A stretch of 64,000 nt of DNA from Streptomyces spinosisporus (GTDB lineage Bacteria; Actinomycetota; Actinomycetes; Streptomycetales; Streptomycetaceae). Shown here piece by piece: positions 18,366 through 25,511 of this stretch (positions within the stretch are counted from its first letter, which is position 1; each line of letters opens with the position of its first letter). The notes beneath the pieces are model-generated. The model made no database searches, was not told the DNA's origin, and saw only the letters and a list, made by a program, of their open reading frames with translations. The stretch lies in contig NZ_JALDAX010000004.1 of the NCBI RefSeq assembly GCF_022698145.1, positions 558,001 to 622,000 on the forward strand, written 5' to 3'. The translations under genes and the position numbers were made by a program.

Positions 18366-19085
18366 CTACAGGGCGGCGTGGAGGGCCGTGGCCATGGGCA
18401 GACCGATACCGAGCCGCATCTTGAGCTGGGCCGGAGTGATCGTTTCTCCGTGCTCGGCGTGGTGCAATGCCGCGATGGACCGTGCTTCGGTCAGAAGCGG
18501 TTCCGGGACCTTGACCGCAGGCGCGGCCGGAGCCGGAGCGGTGAGCGGAGCTACCGGGGCCGGGGCTGGTACCGGCGCGACGGGCGGGGCAGTCACCGCG
18601 ACGTGCGCGGGCTCGGCGGGGGTCGGGGAGGGCTCTTGGGCCGGTTCCGTCTCGGTGGCGCGTGCCGGTTCGGCTGCATGGGCGGCGACCGTGTGGAACG
18701 AGCGGAGGAGCTGGAGGCCGACCGCTCCCCAGCCGAGGAGGAGCAGGGGCGCCACGGCGTCGATGGCGGCGCGGCCGTAGTGTCCGGCGACGACGGGTTC
18801 GGCGACGTTGAGGGCCAGGGTCAGCAGGCCGGAGACGTGCATCAGGCGGGTGGCCGCCTTCATCTGCTCGGGCGGGACGCCGCGCAGGGAGAGGTAGCGC
18901 AGGGCCACCAGGAGTCCGACCACGGACAGGTCGACCATGGGGGCGATGAGCGGTGCGATGGGGGCGGGGACGCCCAGGCGCAGGGCCAGGGCCCAGACGT
19001 TGCCGAAGGAGAAGACGAACGCCAGGAGGGCGATGATGCCCATGACCACGGTCACGGTGCGTTGGGTGATCCGGTCCTCACTCAT
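18366..19085 (-). CDS. DUF2637 membrane protein (SpdB-like plasmid-spread protein)
   Basis: A 239-residue membrane protein. Four hydrophobic segments in residues 8-130 (for example VVMGIIALLAFVFSF and LMHVSGLLTLALNVAE) form the DUF2637 domain found in Streptomyces conjugative elements. An Ala/Pro-rich linker (about 140-195) leads to a C-terminal HTH-like segment (SIAALHHAEHGETITPAQLK). These proteins are thought to help intramycelial spread of plasmid DNA together with TraB. It is in the transfer operon between the transfer gene and repSA. Confidence 0.85.
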   Translation of the reverse strand: MSEDRITQRTVTVVMGIIALLAFVFSFGNVWALALRLGVPAPIAPLIAPMVDLSVVGLLVALRYLSLRGVPPEQMKAATRLMHVSGLLTLALNVAEPVVAGHYGRAAIDAVAPLLLLGWGAVGLQLLRSFHTVAAHAAEPARATETEPAQEPSPTPAEPAHVAVTAPPVAPVPAPAPVAPLTAPAPAAPAVKVPEPLLTEARSIAALHHAEHGETITPAQLKMRLGIGLPMATALHAAL

Positions 19086-19136
19086 GGAGGTTCACCTCCT
19101 TTCGCGGTGTCGGTGGGGGAGCTGGGTGGGATTGGG

Positions 19137-19322
19137 TCAGGGCTTCGGGGTGAGGCCGGCCATGTGAGCGGCGTTCGGGCCGAGGTAGGTCTCCAGGACT
19201 CGGCGTTCGTGGGTGTTGGCGACGCGGTATGCGGCGATGCCGATCCGACCGGCGCGGTCGAGGTCCCCGACGCTGATCGCCTTGCGCATGTGGCGGATGT
19301 AGATCCTCATGACGTGGCGCAT
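19137..19322 (-). CDS. small AICE-conserved protein
   Basis: A 61-residue basic protein, unrecognised beyond its typical place in AICE transfer operons, right after the TraB-like gene. The stop of that gene and this start are one base apart (TGA then ATG). It contains a helix-forming DLDRAGRIGIAAYRVA. An alternative ATG lies 12 bases inside. Function unknown; possibly a spread or mobilisation accessory. Confidence 0.65.
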   Translation of the reverse strand: MRHVMRIYIRHMRKAISVGDLDRAGRIGIAAYRVANTHERRVLETYLGPNAAHMAGLTPKP

Positions 19323-19323
19323 G

Positions 19324-20742
19324 TCAGGCCGCCATGGACGGGGGCTCGGGGTCGTTCTTGCCGAGGTCCACGACGTCCTGTCCGGTCAAGTCCTCCAGGA
19401 GCTGGGCCGGGTGGCGCACCAGGTGGCAGGTTTCTGCGGCGACGTGGGCGGCGTCCTCGTCGGCGACGTAGGGGGTACGGATGCGGATGAAGCCGGGGCG
19501 GCCGTGCTGGGACATGACCGCGACACCCACGTACGCGGGGTCCTGAAGGTTGACCGGGCTCGCGTCGGGCCACTCCCGGATGTCGTCGCCGAGGGCAGCC
19601 ACGGCGGCATCCGCGGTCTTCTGCGCGAAGGACAGACCGACCGGGCAGACATCGCGGATGAAGGTAGGGATGGCGTCCCCGGTGGTCTTCTGCGTGGTGA
19701 GCAGGGTCAGGAAGCCGACTGAGCGTCCCTTCTTCACCAGGTCCTCCACGAGGCGGGCGTTGTCCGCCGCGAGCGCAGCCAGCCGCTTCGTGGTCGGGTC
19801 GGAGCCCTTGTGGTCGCGGAAGTAGGTGTGGGCCTCGTCGATGACGATGACGACCAGTGGCCAGTCAGCCGAGGGGCCGACGTGCCACATGTTCTTCCTG
19901 CCCAGCACGCTGCGGATGCTCGCGGAGCGGGCGCGGCGCAGCTCCACCAGCTCCTTGAACAGCTTGTTCGCTTCCTCCAGGTCGTCCCCGCAGAACGCGA
20001 ACGCCCGGTGTACGAGGTCGGCGTAGTCGCCCTCGTAGGCGTGGGAGACCTTCCCGTCGAAGAAGACGAACTGAACGGCCGGCGAGGGCGCCCAGTCACA
20101 CACCAGCCGGTTCACACACGAGGTCTTCCCGAAGCCAGGCAGACCGCCGACCGCCACCCCGGGCACTTCCCTGAGGGGCACGAAGACGGGCATGCCGTAC
20201 TCGTCCACCCCCAGCTCCCACTTCGCGTACTCCTCCGGAGGGCGTCCGGTGGGCACATGAACGGTCGGCGTGATCAGCGGGTCCACGCGCACCCCGCGCA
20301 ACACGACGTGTCCGGGCCTGTCCCCCGGCAGCGCCGACACACGGGTCATACGCCAGGCATCCGCCAGGTAGGGGGCGGCCTTCTGGAACTCCGCCAGACC
20401 GACGCCCGGCAGACAGCCCGCCCGCGCGATCACCCCGTACGCGTCATGCGTGACCTTCAGGGCCGGGACCAGGACGCGCGGCTTGATCGGCTTGCCGTCC
20501 GCGTTGGCCAGCGACGCCATCGCGGTCGGCATCTTGTCCGTGGCCGACAGGTTCAGCATCTGCGCGAGCCGCTTCCACGTCCGCCGAACCCGAACGGCCT
20601 GCCGGATCGACTGCCGGGTCATGGCGTCGGCCCGCAGGTAGCGGACCACCCATACCAGTGCCCACACGGCGATGCCAGCCAAGCCCACCCCGACCAGAAC
20701 CGGGGCGTAGCCGATCACCTCACTCACGTCGTTCAAGGTCAC
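19324..20742 (-). CDS. traB: FtsK/SpoIIIE-like conjugative DNA translocase (TraB type)
   Basis: A 472-residue transfer protein that pumps double-stranded DNA between hyphae, the hallmark of Streptomyces conjugation. An N-terminal membrane segment (about 10-32) precedes the motor, with Walker A GGLPGFGKTS and Walker B PLVVIVIDEAHTYF. A C-terminal part follows that should recognise the clt repeats. It overlaps the upstream 95-residue gene by 4 bases (ATGA) and is followed by the 61-residue gene. Its expression should be controlled by the GntR repressor at 21554, because overexpressed TraB is lethal in related plasmids. Confidence 0.93.
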   Translation of the reverse strand: MTLNDVSEVIGYAPVLVGVGLAGIAVWALVWVVRYLRADAMTRQSIRQAVRVRRTWKRLAQMLNLSATDKMPTAMASLANADGKPIKPRVLVPALKVTHDAYGVIARAGCLPGVGLAEFQKAAPYLADAWRMTRVSALPGDRPGHVVLRGVRVDPLITPTVHVPTGRPPEEYAKWELGVDEYGMPVFVPLREVPGVAVGGLPGFGKTSCVNRLVCDWAPSPAVQFVFFDGKVSHAYEGDYADLVHRAFAFCGDDLEEANKLFKELVELRRARSASIRSVLGRKNMWHVGPSADWPLVVIVIDEAHTYFRDHKGSDPTTKRLAALAADNARLVEDLVKKGRSVGFLTLLTTQKTTGDAIPTFIRDVCPVGLSFAQKTADAAVAALGDDIREWPDASPVNLQDPAYVGVAVMSQHGRPGFIRIRTPYVADEDAAHVAAETCHLVRHPAQLLEDLTGQDVVDLGKNDPEPPSMAA

Positions 20743-21026
20743 TTCGCTTCCTTCTTTCGATTCCGGTTTCGGGTGAGTGCTGAGGGCGTCGGCGCAGCGA
20801 GGATCAGGCAGATTTCCGCGCGCTGGACCGCGTCAGCGGGCGGAAAGCCGTGGTTCGCCCACATCGCCGCGATGAGGCGGACCCTGTCGTCGTGATCGGC
20901 GAGCGTCAGGCAGATCTCCGCATGGCGAAGAGCCGATGCGGGTGGAAAGCCCGCCCTCTCCCACACCGCCGCGACACTGTGAAGCCGGGTGTCGCGGCCG
21001 GTGCGGGAGAAGTCGGTGCCGCTCAC
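20739..21026 (-). CDS. small protein with an internal duplication
   Basis: A 95-residue soluble protein made of two related halves: VWERAGFPPASALRHAEICL (about 21-40) and MWANHGFPPADAVQRAEICL (about 55-74). The C-terminus is basic (RNRNRKKEAK). It is coupled at both ends by 4-base overlaps with the gene at 21023 and with traB. Such ORFs are common in AICE transfer operons but have no assigned role; the duplicated helical unit suggests a small adaptor. Confidence 0.75.
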   Translation of the reverse strand: MSGTDFSRTGRDTRLHSVAAVWERAGFPPASALRHAEICLTLADHDDRVRLIAAMWANHGFPPADAVQRAEICLILAAPTPSALTRNRNRKKEAK

Positions 21027-21382
21027 GCCGTCTCAGCGGCCGGGGCCGAGCCGCCGACCAGGTCGAGACGGTCCGCGCGGTACGCGATGCCGTCCGAGAG
21101 CGACCCGTTGAAGATCCGGGCCCACGGGGTGGCGAACAGCTCCACCGGGATGACCGGCACGCCGGGCTTGAGGCCGTTGGGGAGACCGGTCTCCGGAACG
21201 GTGACCTTCATGGCCTCCGCCCGGTCCTCCTCCATGAGGAAGAGCGTGACCGTGAACAGCTTCGCGCCGGTCTCACGGTCGGTCGCGAACTGGGTCTTCT
21301 CGGCGTCCGAGTACTTCGGAACCGCCAGGGTGCCGGCCACGAACGACGTGGACGGGAGCACGCCAACACGGATACGAGGCAT
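21023..21382 (-). CDS. SCO3933-family regulatory-type protein
   Basis: A 119-residue protein of the family found first in AICE transfer operons. It is mainly beta-rich (VTLFLMEEDRAEAMKVTVPETG; PVELFATPWARI), with no membrane segment. It is the first gene of the leftward operon and starts about 60 bases from the inverted-repeat operator. The annotated regulatory role is by family name and position only. Confidence 0.8.
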   Translation of the reverse strand: MPRIRVGVLPSTSFVAGTLAVPKYSDAEKTQFATDRETGAKLFTVTLFLMEEDRAEAMKVTVPETGLPNGLKPGVPVIPVELFATPWARIFNGSLSDGIAYRADRLDLVGGSAPAAETA

Positions 21383-21442
21383 GGGTGTTACGTCCTTTCG
21401 GTAGGTGCTCCGCCAGGTGGCGGGGCGTGATCAATAGAACCT

Positions 21443-21487
21443 CGCCCACCTAGCTATGTAAAGCGAGCGAAGCTTGCTAGGTGGGCG
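21443..21487. promoter_or_regulatory. 12-base inverted-repeat operator between divergent tra operon and GntR gene
   Basis: CGCCCACCTAGC (21443-21454) is repeated exactly in inverted orientation at 21476-21487, 21 bases apart. It lies between the leftward transfer operon and the rightward GntR gene. It is the likely KorSA-type binding site, allowing one repressor to control transfer and itself. Further GCTAG/CTAGC motifs occur at 21521-21585. Confidence 0.75.
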
Positions 21488-21553
21488 GGGTCATGGGTGT
21501 GCCTTTGTCGGAGGGGTGTGCTAGGGCAGCTAGATCTCGCTACCCTGTGAGGT

Positions 21554-22072
21554 ATGACGCCTGCTAGCCCTGCTAAGCCCGACCGTCGGCCGCCCTATCA
21601 GCACGCAGCCGACGAGCTCCGGCGCGAGATCAAGGCGGGCCGCTACAAGCCGGGCGAACAGCTCCCCTCCTACCGCGAGCTGCAAGAGCGCTTCCAGGTG
21701 GCCAACATGACCGCCCGCTCGGCGCTCGGGGTGCTCAGGGATGAGGGGCTGATCTACACCATCCAAGGCCGGGGCAGCTTCGTCGCGGACTTCGAAGGCT
21801 CGGGTGCCGATTACACGGCGCCCGCCTGGTACCTAGGGAAGCCGCCCGAGGGTCCCGCCGAGGAGTCTGCCGCCAGCGCCCCCCGTGAATGGCCGCCCGG
21901 CGAGAGTCCTTTCGGTGACTCCGGAGAGGCAAAGGCCGGCGGTGCCGATCCCTCCCTCTCCGAAATGCTCACCGCGTTGCGCGACGAGATCAGAGCGCTC
22001 AGCGTCGAGCATCAGGAACTGCGCCGGGAGTTCGAGGAGTTGAAGAAGGCGCAGCAGTCGCCGCGTTCCTGA
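21554..22072 (+). CDS. GntR-family repressor (KorSA-like)
   Basis: A 172-residue regulator. An N-terminal winged helix of the GntR type (about 12-80) contains LRREIKAGRYKPGEQLPSYR and NMTARSALGVLRDEGLIYT. There is no UTRA effector domain; a disordered acidic middle and a C-terminal coiled coil (about 135-168, LRDEIRALSVEHQELR) follow. It matches KorSA/KorA repressors that keep AICE transfer and replication genes silent. It is divergent from the transfer operon across a 12-base inverted repeat. The last 74 bases overlap the convergent gene at 21999. Confidence 0.88.
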   Translation: MTPASPAKPDRRPPYQHAADELRREIKAGRYKPGEQLPSYRELQERFQVANMTARSALGVLRDEGLIYTIQGRGSFVADFEGSGADYTAPAWYLGKPPEGPAEESAASAPREWPPGESPFGDSGEAKAGGADPSLSEMLTALRDEIRALSVEHQELRREFEELKKAQQSPRS

Positions 22073-22223
22073 TTCGCGTGACCTCTTCTCGCATTTCCCT
22101 CGCTTCGCGGCCGAGTCGTGCCACGGTGGTCGTCATCTCGCGGACCATCGCGGCCATCTCTGCCAGCTCCCGGTTGTGAATGTCGATCAGCTCCTTTCCT
22201 GCGCTGGATATGTGCTCGGTCAT
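21999..22223 (-). CDS. small coiled-coil protein
   Basis: A 74-residue protein of unknown function. A heptad-like helix (about 12-50: LIDIHNRELAEMAAMVREM and onward to RIRN) suggests a coiled coil; the tail is Pro/Ser-rich. The ATG at 22223 has GGGGAG upstream. It converges with the GntR gene and overlaps its 3' end by 74 bases, where both code for helix. It may interact with the GntR coiled coil, but that is speculation. Confidence 0.6.
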   Translation of the reverse strand: MTEHISSAGKELIDIHNRELAEMAAMVREMTTTVARLGREAREMREEVTRIRNAATAAPSSTPRTPGAVPDARR

Positions 22224-22553
22224 GTCTCCCCGTTCGCTGTCGTGCCGTTGTTTCGCGCGGTCTTCACCCAACCGCCGGGGGCTTGCCCGAAGGCTTGCCC
22301 AGCGGTCATGTGACACCGGATCTGGGCTTGTCCTTGCCGCCTGGCAACCCGTCACCGAGGTTGTTGCGACAGGTCTACCGGCCGGACCGGACACGTACGA
22401 GGCTTCTGGCGCCGCGCTCCCGTCGGACGGGCTGAATCCGTCCTTCGATTTCGTCAGCGTCCCCGCAGGCGGGAAATCGCGGTTCTGCGCGCGCACGCCA
22501 CTCGTCCTTCCAGTCATCGGCCAGGAGCATCAATAGTCCGGAGAATCGCCGGT

Positions 22554-22582
22554 TTGGGTAACCGGCACTTCGGTGCTATATT
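22554..22582 (+). promoter_or_regulatory. possible promoter in the AICE non-coding region
   Basis: TTGGGT, 17 bases, TATATT, with an inverted repeat CCGGTT-N5-AACCGG over the -35 and a GCAC-TTCG-GTGC hairpin before the -10. The TTGGGTAA half-site matches the palindrome at 25435-25451. No protein gene follows on this strand. Confidence 0.4.
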
Positions 22583-22615
22583 GCGCGGCTCGGTCCATCC
22601 GGGGTCGCCTATAGG

Positions 22616-22756
22616 GGTGTCGAAATCCGCATCGGTGTGACCGCCGTTCCTGTGATCCATGCCACTTCCCTAACTTTGGTTGACCTCCTGCGCTCACTTG
22701 CTACAGGTGTCGAAAGCCCTGCCCGTGTGACACCTCGTTTTGTGATCTGGGTCACT
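22616..22756. repeat. pair of 51-base imperfect direct repeats, 90 bases apart
   Basis: Copies at 22616-22666 and 22706-22756 share GGTGTCGAAA, GTGTGAC, TGTGATC and a final CACT at the same spacing. They look like iterons or operator/promoter duplications. Confidence 0.6.
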
Positions 22757-23499
22757 CGGTAGAAGTGGCCCGTTGGGCGCCCTCCGCTCATCCCGAACTA
22801 TGCGGCCCCCAGCCTGTGGATAAATTCCGCAGACTCGCAGAACGAATAGGCGGAAATGTCGATTCAAGCTCCCATAAGGGCATCGAAGCCGTGGAACGGA
22901 TGGGAAGGCGGGGACAGCGCATGGTCGTGCAACCGGCCAGGGGCCAGGGCAGCGGAGCTGTTCAGAGTTTCTTTACTGGATCAAGGCGGCCCGCCTACGG
23001 CGGGCCGCGCGCGCTGGCGGCCAGGGGCCGCCGCCGCTCCTTGTCTCCGCCACCGCTCCGGCGGCCCCACCCGCTCAGCGCGCAGCCCTGCCAAGGCGGA
23101 CGGCCAGACCGGGGAAGCAACCCGACCACTCCGAGCACCAGGACCAGGCCGACGCGCACCCAGCACGACCACGCCACCAACCGCCCACCGCTCCACGCCG
23201 CATGGCCCGCAGAGCCGCAGCCCGAGCCCAGAGGACGGGCCGCGTCGGCAACGTCCAGGCGGATCGAGGTGCGGCCTGTGACGATGGAAGCAGCGTGGCC
23301 GAGGACGGCACGGGGTTGCTGGAAACACACGTGACGGGTGCTCAGTCGGCGCACCCGCCGTCGTGGCTGACTTTCGCTGGCTCAGCTCAGAACCCTCTCC
23401 AACTCGACATCGCGAAGCCGGGGTTGCGGCCGCACCCACGTTCGAGCACGCCAACCGCCCCGGTACCATCGGCACCGGGGTCCTGATCAGGGCTTCCGC

Positions 23500-23545
23500 G
23501 ACCGGACCACCCGGAATGCTGTCCAGGCTGAGGGGTGGTCCGGTC
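23500..23545. terminator. strong terminator with 13-base-pair stem
   Basis: GACCGGACCACCC (23500-23512) pairs perfectly with 23533-23545 around a 20-base loop, followed by TTT on the plus strand. It separates the non-coding region from the convergent kinase-like gene. Confidence 0.75.
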
Positions 23546-23600
23546 TTTGAGTTGTCGGCCGTAGCCGTGCGAGCAGCGCCGACGAACCGGCGCTTCGGAA

Positions 23601-24437
23601 TCAGCTCAGAGCCTTGCCCACCTCGAAGATGGTGGGTCGGTCTCCTGGCGCATGGCTGAGCATGGCGTCGATCAACTCGCCCAGCTCACCGGGCGCCTTC
23701 ACGAGCCGGCGCCGACCGTCCGCCACGGCCTCTCGCTGCACCGAGCGGGGAGCGTCGTCCGGGTACTCCATCGCCCGCCAACCGGTAGCAGAGATCAGCA
23801 GGGAGGCGCCGAGCGCGTACACGTCGGCTTCCTGCGTCGGCTCGGCTTCTCCCGTGTCGAGCACGCTGCGGGCGATCTCCGGTGCCTCGTAGTGGACGAG
23901 GCAGCCGCGGAACGGGAAGTCGTACCCCTCTGGCACGTTGCCGCCCTGGGCAAGGGCGAGGTCGATGAGGTGTGTTCGTTCCGGGCCGATGATGAAGTGG
24001 GCGGGCTGTACGTCACCATGCGCCCAGCCCTTGGCGTGCAGTTCGGCAAGCGCCTCGACGCAGCCCAACGCCACGCTGGTGTGCGGTGCGATAGACGAGT
24101 CCGGCCTACGACAGGGCTCCCAGAGCTGGTACAGGTCCGGCCCTTCGTGCCACGGCTGGAAGTTCCAGGTACCGCGTTCCCACTCGCCGTACGCGAGGTC
24201 GACCAGGCCGAGGCGCAGCAGAACGGCCCCTTCACGTGCGGGCGCGAGGGCGGTCCAGGGTTGGGCGGCCCATTCGGCCGTAGCCTCGATCGGGTAGCCG
24301 ACTTTCACGGCGTAGTGGCCGCGATGGCTTTCTACCTCCCACACCGTGGAGCCCCGGCGGTCCAGGACCATGCGCTGGGACGTGGGCATGAGCGCGTCGA
24401 GCACCACGATCGGCAGTTCAGGGGGTGACCCGGGCAA
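23601..24437 (-). CDS. protein-kinase-like protein with altered catalytic residues
   Basis: A 278-residue protein-kinase fold. The N-lobe Lys is in GHYAVKVGYP. The catalytic loop reads GWAHGDVQPAHFIIG, with His where the conserved Asn should be, and the DFG position reads LIDLALAQG, so the metal-binding triplet is changed. A VHYEAPEIARS segment corresponds to APE and a helical C-lobe follows. It may be a pseudokinase or use an unusual metal site. The TTG at 24437 is preferred because AAGGAG lies 8 bases upstream; a GTG at 24473 lacks one. Target unknown. It is 70 bases downstream of a GRDP-like gene on the same strand, suggesting a two-gene cargo unit. Confidence 0.75.
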   Translation of the reverse strand: MPGSPPELPIVVLDALMPTSQRMVLDRRGSTVWEVESHRGHYAVKVGYPIEATAEWAAQPWTALAPAREGAVLLRLGLVDLAYGEWERGTWNFQPWHEGPDLYQLWEPCRRPDSSIAPHTSVALGCVEALAELHAKGWAHGDVQPAHFIIGPERTHLIDLALAQGGNVPEGYDFPFRGCLVHYEAPEIARSVLDTGEAEPTQEADVYALGASLLISATGWRAMEYPDDAPRSVQREAVADGRRRLVKAPGELGELIDAMLSHAPGDRPTIFEVGKALS

Positions 24438-24507
24438 CGTCTGTTCTCCTTCCGGGCGAACGCGGCCGACCACGAGTCGAGGCCGGCCGCGTCGCTGCTG
24501 TCGTGTC

Positions 24508-24960
24508 CTACTCCTGGTAGTCCTGACCGTACGGACGGCCGCAGTCCGAGTCGCACTGCGCGAGGTTCGTGCCGTCCACGGTCCACAGGTCGTCGAAGAC
24601 CTTGAACCCGGCCGCCTTCATGGCGCGCGCCGCGGTGATGACCATCAGCAGGTCGCGGGGCCCGCCGCCCGGCTTCGGGTTGTGGTGCAGGAAGCGGCCC
24701 GCGTACCGCTCGCACAGCCTCGCGTACTCCTTCGTGTGCAGGATGAGGGCGTGCAGGCCGAGGTCCACGTCATCGGACGGGACCATGGGGACGTTGGCCG
24801 TGGCTGCGGTGACCAGGAAGGCGACCGCCTGGTCCGCGATCCGCGCGGCGCGCTCGGGCGACTGCCCGTTGTGGACGACCACGAAGTGGGCGAGGCTCTC
24901 GAACAGCTCCTCACCAGCCACCGCGCGACCGGTCTTCAGATCGTTCACTGTTGCCGTCAT
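24508..24960 (-). CDS. GRDP-like (glycine-rich-domain-containing-protein-like) conserved protein
   Basis: A 150-residue soluble helical protein. The motif DVDLGLHALILHTKEYARLC followed by GRFLHHNPKPGGG matches the Streptomyces family annotated as glycine-rich domain-containing protein-like (PF07173 type), with conserved His residues. The C-terminal tail CDSDCGRPYG has two cysteines. The ATG at 24960 has AAGGAG upstream; the frame is open to 25101 but without support. It probably shares a transcript with the kinase-like gene. Biochemical function is unknown; the family match is from memory of the motif. Confidence 0.6.
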   Translation of the reverse strand: MTATVNDLKTGRAVAGEELFESLAHFVVVHNGQSPERAARIADQAVAFLVTAATANVPMVPSDDVDLGLHALILHTKEYARLCERYAGRFLHHNPKPGGGPRDLLMVITAARAMKAAGFKVFDDLWTVDGTNLAQCDSDCGRPYGQDYQE

Positions 24961-25058
24961 GCGAGTACTCCTTGTGTGTGGCGGTGCGTGGGTTGGATGG
25001 CCGGCCCCGAACGGGGAAGGGGGAGCCGGGGAGTTGGCACCCGTCCGGGGCGGCCCGT

Positions 25059-25157
25059 CTACTGGCCCATGGCGAGAGCCATGCCGATCACCAGGCCGCA
25101 CGAGCCGCTGACCATGATCACGAACAGGACTCCTGCGTACCGGCCGACAGCGCGCAT
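25059..25157 (-). CDS. 32-residue single-pass membrane peptide
   Basis: A short ORF, MRAVGRYAGVLF followed by a hydrophobic stretch (residues 8-30) ending AMGQ. Its ATG overlaps the stop of the upstream 76-residue gene (TGATG), which argues for translational coupling and a real product. Function unknown. Confidence 0.5.
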   Translation of the reverse strand: MRAVGRYAGVLFVIMVSGSCGLVIGMALAMGQ

Positions 25158-25387
25158 CACAGCCCGTCCCGACTGTTGCCGTTCTTGATGGCCAGGCGCG
25201 CGCTCAGTTCCTCTCGTGGACTCGGCGCCACCACGTTGTCCGGCATGGCATCCCATTCCGTGCCGCCGCCGATCGGCCTCATCTGCACCCGACCGCCGAG
25301 CGCACCCATGACGACGCCGATCCGGTCGCGGGCACTGTCCTTCGCCAGTTCACCGATGCCTGGTCTGGTCTGCTGGTTGCTCGCCAT
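25157..25387 (-). CDS. small conserved protein divergent from the HTH/TPR regulator
   Basis: A 76-residue soluble protein. DSARDRIGVVMG and VQMRPIGGGTEWDA resemble a small Streptomyces family often found beside XRE/TPR regulators. It starts at MASNQQT (25387); upstream codons lie in the divergent promoter. No good ribosome binding site, so it may be leaderless. A 17-base palindrome (25435-25451) lies 48 bases upstream and is probably the binding site of the divergent regulator. Confidence 0.65.
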   Translation of the reverse strand: MASNQQTRPGIGELAKDSARDRIGVVMGALGGRVQMRPIGGGTEWDAMPDNVVAPSPREELSARLAIKNGNSRDGL

Positions 25388-25434
25388 GAAAGGAGCATCG
25401 CGATCAGGGCACCCCTGCCAAAAGGTCAGGCTGA

Positions 25435-25451
25435 TTACCCAACTTGGGTAA
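25435..25451. promoter_or_regulatory. 17-base perfect palindrome between divergent genes
   Basis: TTACCCAA-C-TTGGGTAA is perfectly symmetrical, lying between the small gene at 25387 and the HTH/TPR regulator at 25512. It is the likely autoregulatory site. A half-site recurs at 22554-22561. Confidence 0.65.
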
Positions 25452-25511
25452 CATCGCGGCAAGTAGAGAATCAGCGACGTTGCGTAGCCCTCGCAGTGTG
25501 GGAGCTTGCCG

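Larger units (their letters stand above)
22224..23499. other. about 1.3 kb without convincing coding sequence; candidate origin/transfer region
   Basis: Open frames here have poor composition, no ribosome binding sites and no family resemblance. The stretch holds a promoter-like sequence (22554-22582), a pair of 51-base imperfect direct repeats (22616 and 22706), GC hairpins near 22985-23030, and ends in a terminator. That combination suits an origin, a clt transfer locus or an RNA gene of the element. Confidence 0.5.

Noticed and set aside
22765-23486. Several frames of 60-190 residues on both strands in the AICE non-coding block
   Set aside because: No ribosome binding sites, Arg/Pro/Ser-rich composition, and they overlap hairpins and repeats.
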